Source: Luscinia megarhynchos
Lineage: Eukaryota; Chordata; Aves; Passeriformes; Turdidae
Assembly (NCBI GenBank): GCA_034336665.1
Contig: JAPFBE010000002.1
Span: forward strand, 31,103,406-31,167,405
DNA: 64,000 nt
Direction: 5' to 3'
Numbering within the stretch: the stretch's first letter is position 1; each line of letters starts with the position of its first letter. Below, piece by piece: positions 28,501 to 45,463 of the stretch. The notes under the pieces were generated by a model. That model saw only the letters and a list, made by a program, of their open reading frames with translations. It was not told the DNA's origin and searched no databases. A program made the translations under genes and the position numbers.

Positions 28501-29488
28501 CACTTTGGCAATTTTTGTACACCGTTCCCTTATCTTTGTACCTTATGTGCCCCCTCTGGGGGGCTCTGCCACTCACCCTGTGCTCCTTCTCCTGCCCTCC
28601 ACAACAAGGAAAGTGCACTTTATCTACCAACACCTCAATATATTGAAGTCAGTTTACATGAAAGCCATTATTGTTTTCCTTTGCTTTTCTCCTTTACCTA
28701 AGAATTGCAAGCTCTAAGGCTTAATAATCAGTGCCAGTGATCAACTCCACATTCTCCAGTATGTGAGGCTTGAGTATAAAACACAGTTCTCCTTTTTGTT
28801 TCTTATACTTTCCTTCTTTTAGCTGTACCATGAGTATAGGTGATGAAGGATTTGGTTTAAATAAAATTAGATGAAAATAGTAGTTACTTTAATGGCAGTT
28901 ATTCACACATATAGATATTTAAAGACTCAGAAATTATTCGAGTTACCTTTGTTAGGCATTCTTTGGTATATGTTTTCTAGGGGGGAAAAGTTTCTTTTCT
29001 TCCCTTTTCCATTAGAATAATTTAATTGGTTTGTTTATTTTCAAGAGAAAAGGGGAAAAAACAGTTTTATAAGGGTTTTTTCCATACAGTTGAAAGTTAA
29101 CAGTTTTTTCAATGGAAATAAATTAACCATTCTGAGGAAAAAATGGAAGTGCCCGTAACTGAAAGTTTTGACAAGCTGAAGGAACTAAAAAGCAGGAGAA
29201 AAAAAAATGTTGTACTTTTTTTATAATAGCAATCATCTTAGATGCTGGATGAAAGTAAAAAGAAATTCAACATTCAGAAATAAATCTGTGTTTGCAGTTG
29301 ATTGTCCAATACATACATTTTGGCCTTGAAATAACAGCATCTCTTCCTCCATAATGTGGTAGTGTTTTTCACTCAGTTTCATGTTAGAAAACTAACAGAT
29401 ATAAACTTTACTGAAATGCCTACTCAAGAGTTAAACCTTAAATTCAGTCATTTATGATTTTTTTAAAAAATCCATTTTTGTTACCTAG
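25591..29488 (+). other. CTNND2: CTNND2 intron C-D (3.9 kb)
   Basis: Phase-1 intron with donor GTAAGG and acceptor TTGTTACCTAG. About 26.6-27.65 kb carries weak but ordered similarity to CR1-like LINE sequence. The remainder is AT-rich and unique. A block near 28020-28210 has the look of conserved non-coding DNA but cannot be tested here. Open frames at 28361-28717 lie on both strands of the same GC-richer patch and are treated as chance. Confidence 0.85.
26600..27650 (+). mobile_element. Ancient, degraded CR1/L3-like LINE remnant
   Basis: Three blocks occur in the order expected of a LINE. Around 26632-26690 a frame reads YTPVSSMSVKKIAE, resembling the NYRPVSLTSVPGKIMEQ reverse-transcriptase block. 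Around 27007-27050 a frame reads LGSVLFIGFNNDPD, resembling GPVLFNIFINDLD. Around 27530-27620 the text CTGCTTGGAGCAGTTATGTG followed by GAGATCTTCAGTTCCAGATT resembles the 3' end of CR1/L3 elements. Stops and frameshifts are frequent, so it is long dead. The call rests on remembered consensus and the outer limits are approximate. Confidence 0.5.
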
Positions 29489-29620
29489 CAAGTGCCCCTG
29501 CCTCACCTCGGGAAATGATCAGCCTAAAAGAAAGAAAAACAGACTATGAATCAACTGGAACTAATGCCACTTACCATGGAAGTAAGGGAGAACACACTTC
29601 TAGGAAAGACACCATGACAG
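29489..29620 (+). CDS. CTNND2: Delta-catenin exon D: in-frame C-terminal tail exon
   Basis: This 132-bp exon completes an Ala codon and then encodes 43 residues: [20 protein letters not shown], then [20 protein letters not shown], then TMT. It ends with the first base of the next Ala codon and is followed by the donor GTGAGA. It starts and ends in phase 1, so its 132 bases could be included or skipped without shifting the frame. The acceptor (TTACCTAG, preceded by a purine-containing tract) is the weakest-looking of the six. The segment is hydrophilic and basic, with an ASPRE Ser-Pro site and a DYE tyrosine. Relative to the human protein as I remember it there are a few changes (YEST for YECT/YECTGS, HGSK for HGAK), all in a probably disordered region. 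Confidence 0.95.
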
Positions 29621-38192
<8,572 letters not shown>

Positions 38193-38848
38193 GACTTGGG
38201 CAGATACAAAAGCTCCAGGAACTGTGCATGTGCATGCATACCACGAGACATTTTTTTTCCTGCAAATTTAGTTTGTTAAAGCCTGTTCCATAGGAAGGCA
38301 CAGATAACCAGTATGGAAAAAATTAAGAGATTTTTTTTTAGAAGGCTAAAAGATATGAAAGCTAAACCTGGGAGTAATTAGAAAGAAATATATATATACA
38401 TATATATATTTTACAGTGTGGGGCAACTTTACTGTTGGCCTGTAGAGTCTAAAGTTCAGTCCTGTATATTGAACGTGGCTGAAGGAAGGAGGAAGAACAT
38501 GACAGTGGATCTGGGTCAAGAGTTAAGCACAAGTTACTGAGCAGCGTACATACTTTATGGGGAACAGCTTCTCACACTTCGTTTAATATCCTCATTCATT
38601 GTGAATCTAGGCTTCAAGTTGCATTTGGGGTTTCCTCTGTACAGCAAGATGTTTCTTGCCTTTTGTTAATGCATTGTTGTAAAGTATTTGATGTACATTA
38701 CAGATAAAAAGAAAAAGGTGCATTGTGTATATTACACCAATGCCACAGTGTTTCTTCATCTATGGTTCTAAATATTGCTTCAATTTCAAATTTTGAAAGA
38801 TGTATGAATTTCCAGTTTTTTGTTTTCTTTACCCCGGTGCGTTTTAAC

Positions 38849-38950
38849 AAAAAAAAAAATCAAAAAAAATCAAAAAAACAAAAAGGAATATTTAGCAGTA
38901 TTGTTTGTTCTGATATGTGAATTTGTTTGTGGCAACTCAAAAAAAAAAAG
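38849..38950 (+). repeat. CTNND2: A-rich runs in the 3' UTR
   Basis: Two adenosine-rich blocks lie in the transcript sense: one at about 38849-38886, broken by TC and C, and A10-12 at 38939-38950. They are not preceded by a good poly(A) hexamer, so they are genomic A-runs and not cleavage sites. Confidence 0.8.
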
Positions 38951-39103
38951 GCATTCAGCAGTTTCTGACAATTAACATTCATCATTCCACACTCCTTGTC
39001 AACAAAGTGCTTTTTCACTGCCTAAAATTTTAGATGTAGATATTTGAAATAGATTTTTTTCATTTATACCAGTTTTCTTTATGATGATACAGTGTTAAAA
39101 GAA

Positions 39104-39109
39104 AATAAA
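39104..39109 (+). promoter_or_regulatory. CTNND2: Candidate proximal poly(A) signal AATAAA
   Basis: AATAAA about 0.9 kb after the stop codon, followed by TTACAATTGATCTG. It would give a 3' UTR of about 0.93 kb. The downstream GT-rich element is weak until about 39187. Confidence 0.4.
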
Positions 39110-40478
39110 TTACAATTGATCTGTCATCCATATTTGCTAAGAATGTCTATTTCCAAGAACCTACCATACAAATACACATTCTTACTCGTGTGTGTCCACG
39201 TATGCACAGTACTCCGTGTGCGTGTGTTTGAGCGTGTGTGTTTGTGTGCTGTAACACTTCTTTTCATCCAATGTTCTCCTTGTTAAGCTTCAATTTTTGT
39301 TTGATTTTCAGTTCTTTTAAACAGTGGAAACTCCAGTATGTGCTTTCTCTTACTCACTTCTGTAACCATCAATAGCAATTCAACATTGCTAGGCCACATG
39401 CTCACAAGAGAAGGGGTAGCTGATTTTTTATCACCAACTCCATCACCCTTAGGTGCCATTTCCTTTAAAAGAGCATCTTTTGATTTCCTCTTGAGGAAAT
39501 TCCATTACTCTCCAGCCACCAACCAGTAAGTGCTCAAGGAAGGCAGAGTTTGATCTTGCCATCTCCCTGAGGGAATGAAAAACTAAGACCCATCAGACTT
39601 TAACCTGGACTCTCCAAACTCTTTAGACTACAGAAGGGTCCAATTTTTGAACCATTAGGACAATCATTTATTTTAACCCATACCAAAAATAAAACCCAAC
39701 ACCCAAAACACATTCCTCAAATAAGAAAGTAAAGACCATTTCTGTGCATTTAAAGTGAAATTCTAAAAAATGTAAGGGACAGAGAATTTTTTATTATTAT
39801 TTTAAAAGAAAAGAACAGCTACATAGGCTAGGAAGCCAGAAGAGCTGGCATATTCATCTTAGCTCTTGTAATGCTGGAAGGAAAAAAAAGAAGCATTTCT
39901 TCATTTCTGTGATTCAGGCAACAAACAGTTCAGCATTCAATTTTCAGAGCATAAGACCCACCACTAATGGAGTAGTTGTAAATTGCTTAAATTGCAATAA
40001 GGGATTTGTTTTAGGTTGCAAACATTTCTGTGGTTAGTCACTGTAATAGTTTTAACATCACCTGGCACACTTCTGGCTGTGTGCAGGGGAGAAGTCTCTC
40101 ACAAGTCATCACCTGCTCTATAGGACGCAGCCCAAGTAGTTCATGCAGGCAGGTGTTGTGATGTAGAATTGGTTTATTGGTAATCTAGGACTATAGTTAA
40201 ATCTTTTTGGCAGCTTTTCCCAGTGTACGATATGTAACCTTTGCTCTTTGTAGTAAACATGGGGAAAAAAATAGCATGCAAAAAAATTTTTAAAGAATTT
40301 CAGAAAGGGTGGGTGGGAGGGGCACAGTGGGCCAGATGTATAGTGAGGTAGATAAAAATACTATTCATAGTTTTGGACACAGGTTGTTTATATTTTATTT
40401 ATTACATTGATTTTAATAAGTGACATTTGCAGTGCTCTTTTGAACAAAGCACGTTTTCAGTATAAAAACTTTTTTTTT

Positions 40479-40484
40479 AATAAA
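40479..40484 (+). promoter_or_regulatory. CTNND2: Candidate middle poly(A) signal AATAAA
   Basis: AATAAA directly after a T8 run, giving a 3' UTR of about 2.3 kb. The next 40 bases are not clearly GT-rich, though TTCTTCTTGACTG follows. Confidence 0.35.
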
Positions 40485-41462
40485 GAATGTCACTCACAAC
40501 TGGAAGTTCTTCTTGACTGCCTGACAAACAGCAGGCTTGTGCAGCTCTCCAGGCACAGGTCTGCCAGCAGGCCAAGGGGATGCATCATTCTGTTCAAAGT
40601 TCTTAGGACAGGGGACTGTTGTAAGTTAGATATATTTCCATTCTTCAAACTACTGGAATGCCCACATTGCCCTCTTTCAGCTCCTCTTAGGAATTACTTG
40701 GAATCAAATGTTGACCATTGCTCAAGTGAGAGATTCTGGATTGATGACGTGGCATAAAATACCTTTTGTCTATACTTTGTGTTGGTTTGTTTCCATTTTT
40801 CTGTAGTGGCAAGTGCTCCGACTGATAACGTTCACTCTTGCTGTACTGGGTTTTGAGAAGGTGTTGAATTACCTGGCTTCTTTTCCAGGCTTGGAAATAC
40901 AACACTGCTGCCATACTGAGCAAGATATATATGATGCATTCTTTTTAATACTGAGGAAAGTATCATTACCTATTGCTGTTCCCTTCATTCTTGTACTAAA
41001 TCACACACAGAAATAGAGAAGAAACAAAACTGTTCAAAAAATTGTATAAAATGCAATTGATGTACTGTAAAATGTCGGATTTTTTTTTTTAACAAGCTTC
41101 GTATTAGAATCTTGTTCAGCTGTGTAGAGCTATATAAATCTCACTGTTTTATTAAATGCTGTTTATGGTCTGGAAGGAATGGTTAACCTATCTCAAGATT
41201 TAACAAATTTGCACTAACATGAGCAATATTGATTTGAGAAAAAATAATATGAATTCAGTATTTAAAAGATAAACTATGATTTTAAAGGTATATTAACACT
41301 GAAAGTACATTTTGACAAATAACATATTTAAGCCCAAAATATAAATGGTTATGTCAGATAACACAAAAAAACTATAACAATATAGATTGAGAAAAAAAAG
41401 TGTTTCACTGTACATGTTGCTAACATGTACAAAGACAAACTCATATTGACGTATTTTCTATT

Positions 41463-41468
41463 AATAAA
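41463..41468 (+). promoter_or_regulatory. CTNND2: Candidate distal poly(A) signal AATAAA
   Basis: The hexamer sits in TTAATAAATCCTACTG and is followed at once by TGTATTGTGGAG, a fair GT-rich downstream element. Cleavage near 41480-41490 would give a 3' UTR of about 3.3 kb. This is the best supported of the three by local context. Confidence 0.5.
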
Positions 41469-41485
41469 TCCTACTGTATTGTGGA

Positions 41486-44400
41486 GAATTGCTGGTCATA
41501 GTGCAGTATGTTGAAACTCAGAAGTTGACTCTGTAGAAGCTGCCCAGGTTCACACAGCAAACAGATCCTTGTGATTTAGGAATTTTAAATGTTAATTGGA
41601 TAACTTTCAGCTCTCAAGTCAGTCACTGCCCCCTCCCTCTCCACAGGGTTGATGAGCACAACCCGCTCTACATCAACCAGCCAAGGGGAAAGGTATTTTT
41701 GAGAATACCCAGCTCACCCCTAATTATGACTGCAAAGACTCAGCTGCCACCACTAGTAGAGAGAGTTTATCTACACCCCTAGAAAAATCCTGAAAACCTC
41801 AAGGCTGGTGCCACTGGATAGGAACATGATGTAAAATATATGATCTTGGCCACGGGTTACATTTACCACAGCCAAGAAACAAAGAGTAAAACATTAATTT
41901 ATTCATGCACTGCTGGAAGACCCAGCACACAGTGCATGTAAAGGCTCAGGAATAATTGTTTCTCAGGTTCCATGAGTTTGCAGAAGCATCTCACCAGGAG
42001 ACTTGCAACTCAAATCAGAAATGCTTTTTTTGTACCTTGGCACAGCACAGGCTGTGCATCCAGTGCATGGCAAGGGAGGCTTTCTCATCTCCTCTGTCAC
42101 TGTTACTCATCTTCTCCTTCCAGCAGACAGAAAGCCCTGAGTTTAGAGTTATTACTTGTATCATGAGTGGGAGAGGAGATGGCAATCCAAACCAGGGGGA
42201 GGAAACAGAAGGGCCTAAAAATATACTCAGAGTTTGTGAGTGAATACAGATCTGCACCCATAATTACTAACAGTGGAATTGACCCAACGAGATTCTGTGC
42301 AGCAAGATCTTCAATTATTACCATGAGGTTAATGTAATGAACATTTATTAGTAGCAGTGTAATGCATGCAAAGCTTCATGCTAGAAAAGTGGGAGGGAGC
42401 AGCAGAGAGAAGTCACAGGTCTCCACTGGGCACTTCCATCTTCAGCCAGCAGATGCTGGGCATGTGGGCAGAGACTGCTTACTGCTGTGAAGGGGAGGGG
42501 AGAGGGATGACCCTTGAGAAAAAACTTTAGGTCCAAGCCTTTCAGACTCAGTCGAAATAAGATCAGCTAAAACAGAGGCCACTTTTTGGAAATCTCCCCC
42601 TTGCCCCACCATCCTCAGTGGCAGAGTGAGGTTCCCCCAGCAGACACGTGGAAGTGGTGCACATGGGGGCAATCCTATCAAGGGCCCAGCTTGCAAAGGC
42701 TCAGCTGGAAAATACCTGGTACAGATGTGTGTCTGACAGCTGCCAGGACCAGGGCTCAGCTTGTCGAGCAGCTGCAGCCACTTGCAATTTGAAGTCCAGC
42801 TTTTTCCCTGGAGGACAGATGGGCACCAACATCTGCCAAAGAACTGTGCAGTCCTGGCTCTTTCCCAGGGACTAGACAGTTTCTAAAGAGTGGCCTAAAG
42901 CCAGTTTCAGACATTTAGGCTGAAAGGGTGAAATTTGCATTTCATCCCTAGGCAAGGGGGCTGAAGCCTGTGGTTGAAACCTGTAAGGAGAGGGGCACCC
43001 CCACCTTCCAGGCTGCTCTAAAACACAAGTGAGAAGAACTGTTCTGGCTGTTGCACACCTTTTGACAACCTGGGTTAGCAGCACTTGCTTCTGACTCATT
43101 CTCTACTTTTCTGAGGGCCAAACCAAACAGCTCCACATATCACAAACATTTCTACTTCTTCCTTCCCACTGCTCCCCCTGAAATGGTTTTGCACCATCTC
43201 AGCTGGGACACATCAGTCAAAAGAGCAGCACACCACAGTCCTCTGCAAGTCCAGGGGGCATGTGCATGGGTACTGGTGCTAGTCAAGTGCAGTGCTCTAG
43301 CAGGACACCATGACAATTCATTATTATTAAACCCAATTCTCAATCAAACTCGCTTTAGTATTTTTAATGCAATTTTAAAAGCAGTTTCCTTCCTTGGTGA
43401 GCATTGGTATTGCTTTGCCAGAAGAAGGCTCATGCTAAACTCTTGCAACCTGTAAATGTTTAGCTTACATCCAATTTCAAAGCCCATGCAAGTCCCTGGA
43501 AAGTCTTCCATTAGCTTCACCAGGCCCAAGTGACAACAGGTGAAGAATTGGTACAACCTTCTCAAAGGATGTGCACATCAAGGTCACTCTTGCCAGCATA
43601 TCAAAGGCTGCAACCTTCTAATAGCTAACAGGAGGAAAAAGTTATTTGCTAGCACCTGTCTGTGAGAATTTACTCTAGAGCCCTTTCCTCTATGCACTTT
43701 CATTTTCACTGCTTTCAGACTGACATAGATAAAATGTATTCACAGTGACTGATAGTTGCAGTTAATTTCAGTAGTTGGATGAGTAGTTTCAGATGCTGAA
43801 ATACTTTCTTTTCCAAGCAGGCAAAATCTGAAACTTGTCACTAAACCTAGGAAAACAAAATAGCAGTGGTTTGCTGATTCATTATTTTTTCACAAATTCA
43901 ATTAAAATAGCAAATCTGGCTACAGAGACTGATTTTTAGATCATTTATTTATTTTACATTAATATAACATAAGCAGAAAATGTTGATAATTAAACATAAA
44001 AACAGTAACTTGTTTAATAACATCAAACCTGAAAAAGTTGCAGCATAGAAATCAGGCTACTGTGTGCAGACACAATCAAGAGAGAGAGCGAGAGGAAAAA
44101 AAAGCCTCTACCATCATTTAAAGCCTAACATCTATAGTAAATACAAGTCCATTTTGAAAAAGACTTCTACTCTTTCCCTCTGAAAAACACCACCAAAACC
44201 AAACACACACCACCCCAAAACCTGTCAACCTTTTCTTAAGCTATCCTGGCTATGACTTTTTTATTGGGGTGGCAGGAAGGGAGGAGAATTTGCACTGTAT
44301 GCAATATTTGAACATAATGTTTTGTTGCTTTTGTTTCTGCCTAAGGTCTGTGGATATGGGCAAGAGCACCACCCACTGTAGTGCTCTAGCAGCATTAAGC

Positions 44401-44554
44401 AAATCAAAATATGCCAAATAGCTGCTCCATTGCCAAATGTGACAGCCACCACTTCCAATACCCTGGCTACCACTGCAGGCTTGTCACCCTGGGAAAGAAA
44501 AAAGAGAGTGCCAGCCTCCTGTTACACAGGCTCACCAGCACTCAGTCTGGAGTG
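41486..44554. other. Intergenic sequence downstream of CTNND2
   Basis: No gene is supportable. Segment 41537-41779 is a stop-free + frame around an exon-like 46-bp piece (see findings). From about 42360 to 43300 the sequence is GC-richer and gives overlapping open frames on both strands, with no family similarity and few CpG dinucleotides, so it is not a CpG-island promoter. The rest is unique AT-rich sequence. Confidence 0.65.
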
Positions 44555-44692
44555 AAAAGAGGCTGGACATGGCACTTAGTGCCATGCTATAGTCTATACT
44601 CTGAGTTGAGGTGTTTAGGACATAGGTTGGACTCGATGATCTTGGAGGTCTCTTCCAACCTCAATATTCTGTGATTCTGTGATTCTGAGTGA
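44555..44692 (+). mobile_element. CR1-type 3' end, sense orientation
   Basis: The segment contains GGACATGGCACTTAGTGCCA, then GGTTGGACTCGATGATCTTG and GAGGTCTCTTCCAACCTCAA, and ends in two copies of the octamer TCTGTGAT. These are landmarks of the avian CR1 3' end. Only about 135 bp is present, so it is heavily 5'-truncated. It lies about 420 bp from the next CR1 copy, which points the other way. Confidence 0.85.
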
Positions 44693-45030
44693 GCTTTTCA
44701 GTGCCAAAGCTGCTCAAAGACAGGCCATGTGGGCTGCCCCCTGCCACAGGCTGTGGGACAAGCTGTGGCAGTGTGGGGCAGCCAGAGCCTGTGGGAGCAC
44801 CACAGGCAGGAGGACGTGTGGGTCAGGGGCAGGCACAGTGGGCAGAATTGGGCAGAAGCACCTCAGACCTCAGCAGGGCACAAGACTGGGGCCAAGGAGC
44901 TGGTGATGGCCAGAGAGTGCTAAGGGTGCTGCAGCTTCCAGAGACTCAGAGCTGACTGGGCACTGCTGCCTTACTCTGCTTCTGCAGCTCAGCCAAGGAC
45001 CTTCCTGTCCAGATTTTTGCTTTGCTTTCT
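44693..45030. other. GC-rich spacer between two CR1 copies
   Basis: This stretch is G/C-rich (GGGCAGCC, CAGGCAGG-type words) but CpG-poor. Three overlapping + frames (44679-44955) arise from its low stop-codon density. No protein family, promoter or RNA gene is recognisable. Confidence 0.6.
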
Positions 45031-45113
45031 CTTAGAATGGTTTAAGAGGTGACCTGTTTGATTTGTTGGGTTTTTTATTTTTCTTCTGGTCCTCTCTGTA
45101 GCAATGCAACGCT
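45031..45113. repeat. Left copy of a long direct repeat flanking a CR1 insertion
   Basis: It begins with the 18-mer CTTAGAATGGTTTAAGAG, which is repeated exactly at 45380-45397. Similarity then decays (ACCTGTTTGATTTGTTGGG versus ACCTTTTGGGTTTGTTTTG). This copy ends where the CR1 tail starts, and the other copy starts where the CR1 body ends, the arrangement expected of a target-site duplication. Confidence 0.6.
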
Positions 45114-45380
45114 TCATAGAATGATGGAATTGTTGAAGGGACCTTAAAGATCATTTAGTCCAAATTCCCTCTCAGGGCCAGGGGCACCTTCCACTAGACC
45201 AGGTTTCTCAGAGCCCCATCCAGTCTGGCCTTAAACACTTCCAGGGATGGGACATCCACAACTTCTCTGAGCAACCTGTTCCAGTGTCTCACCACCCTCA
45301 CAGTGAAGAATTTCTTCCTAACATCTAATCCAAATCTCCTGTCTTTTATACCACTGCACTTGTCCCATCACTCTCTGCCC
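45114..45380 (-). mobile_element. CR1 LINE 3' fragment, antisense orientation
   Basis: Read on the + strand it begins TCATAGAATGATGGAATTG (the reversed CR1 tail) and continues GAAGGGACCTTAAAGATCAT, ACCTTCCACTAGACCAGG, CACTTCCAGGGATGGGACAT, CCACAACTTCTCTGAGCAAC and AAGAATTTCTTCCTAACATC. It closes near TCCCATCACTCTCTGCCC. The order and spacing match the reverse complement of the last roughly 270 bp of CR1. Identity to remembered consensus looks fairly high, so this is the youngest-looking CR1 copy here. It is bounded by direct repeats at 45031 and 45380. Confidence 0.92.
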
Positions 45381-45463
45381 TTAGAATGGTTTAAGAGCTT
45401 ACCTTTTGGGTTTGTTTTGTTCAGTTCTTTGTGATACTGCAGCAGTTGTTATGGTGTGCTCTG
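45380..45463. repeat. Right copy of the direct repeat flanking the CR1 insertion
   Basis: It starts with the same 18-mer as 45031-45048 immediately after the CR1 body. A T/G-rich stretch of similar layout follows. The distal limit is uncertain because similarity fades over about 80 bp. Confidence 0.55.

Larger units (their letters stand above)
38193..41485 (+). other. CTNND2: CTNND2 3' UTR (probable, distal end inferred)
   Basis: AT-rich sequence directly after the TGA, with no supportable coding frame. Within it are a TA-rich tract (38387-38410), A-rich runs (38849-38886 and 38939-38950), a degenerate TG/CG-rich tract (39187-39250), one Pumilio-type TGTAGATA at 39035-39042 and several ATTTA pentamers. 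Three AATAAA hexamers offer alternative ends. I prefer the most distal one at 41463 because a GT-rich stretch follows it and GC content rises and character changes soon after. The real end could be at 39.1 or 40.5 kb. Confidence 0.6.
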
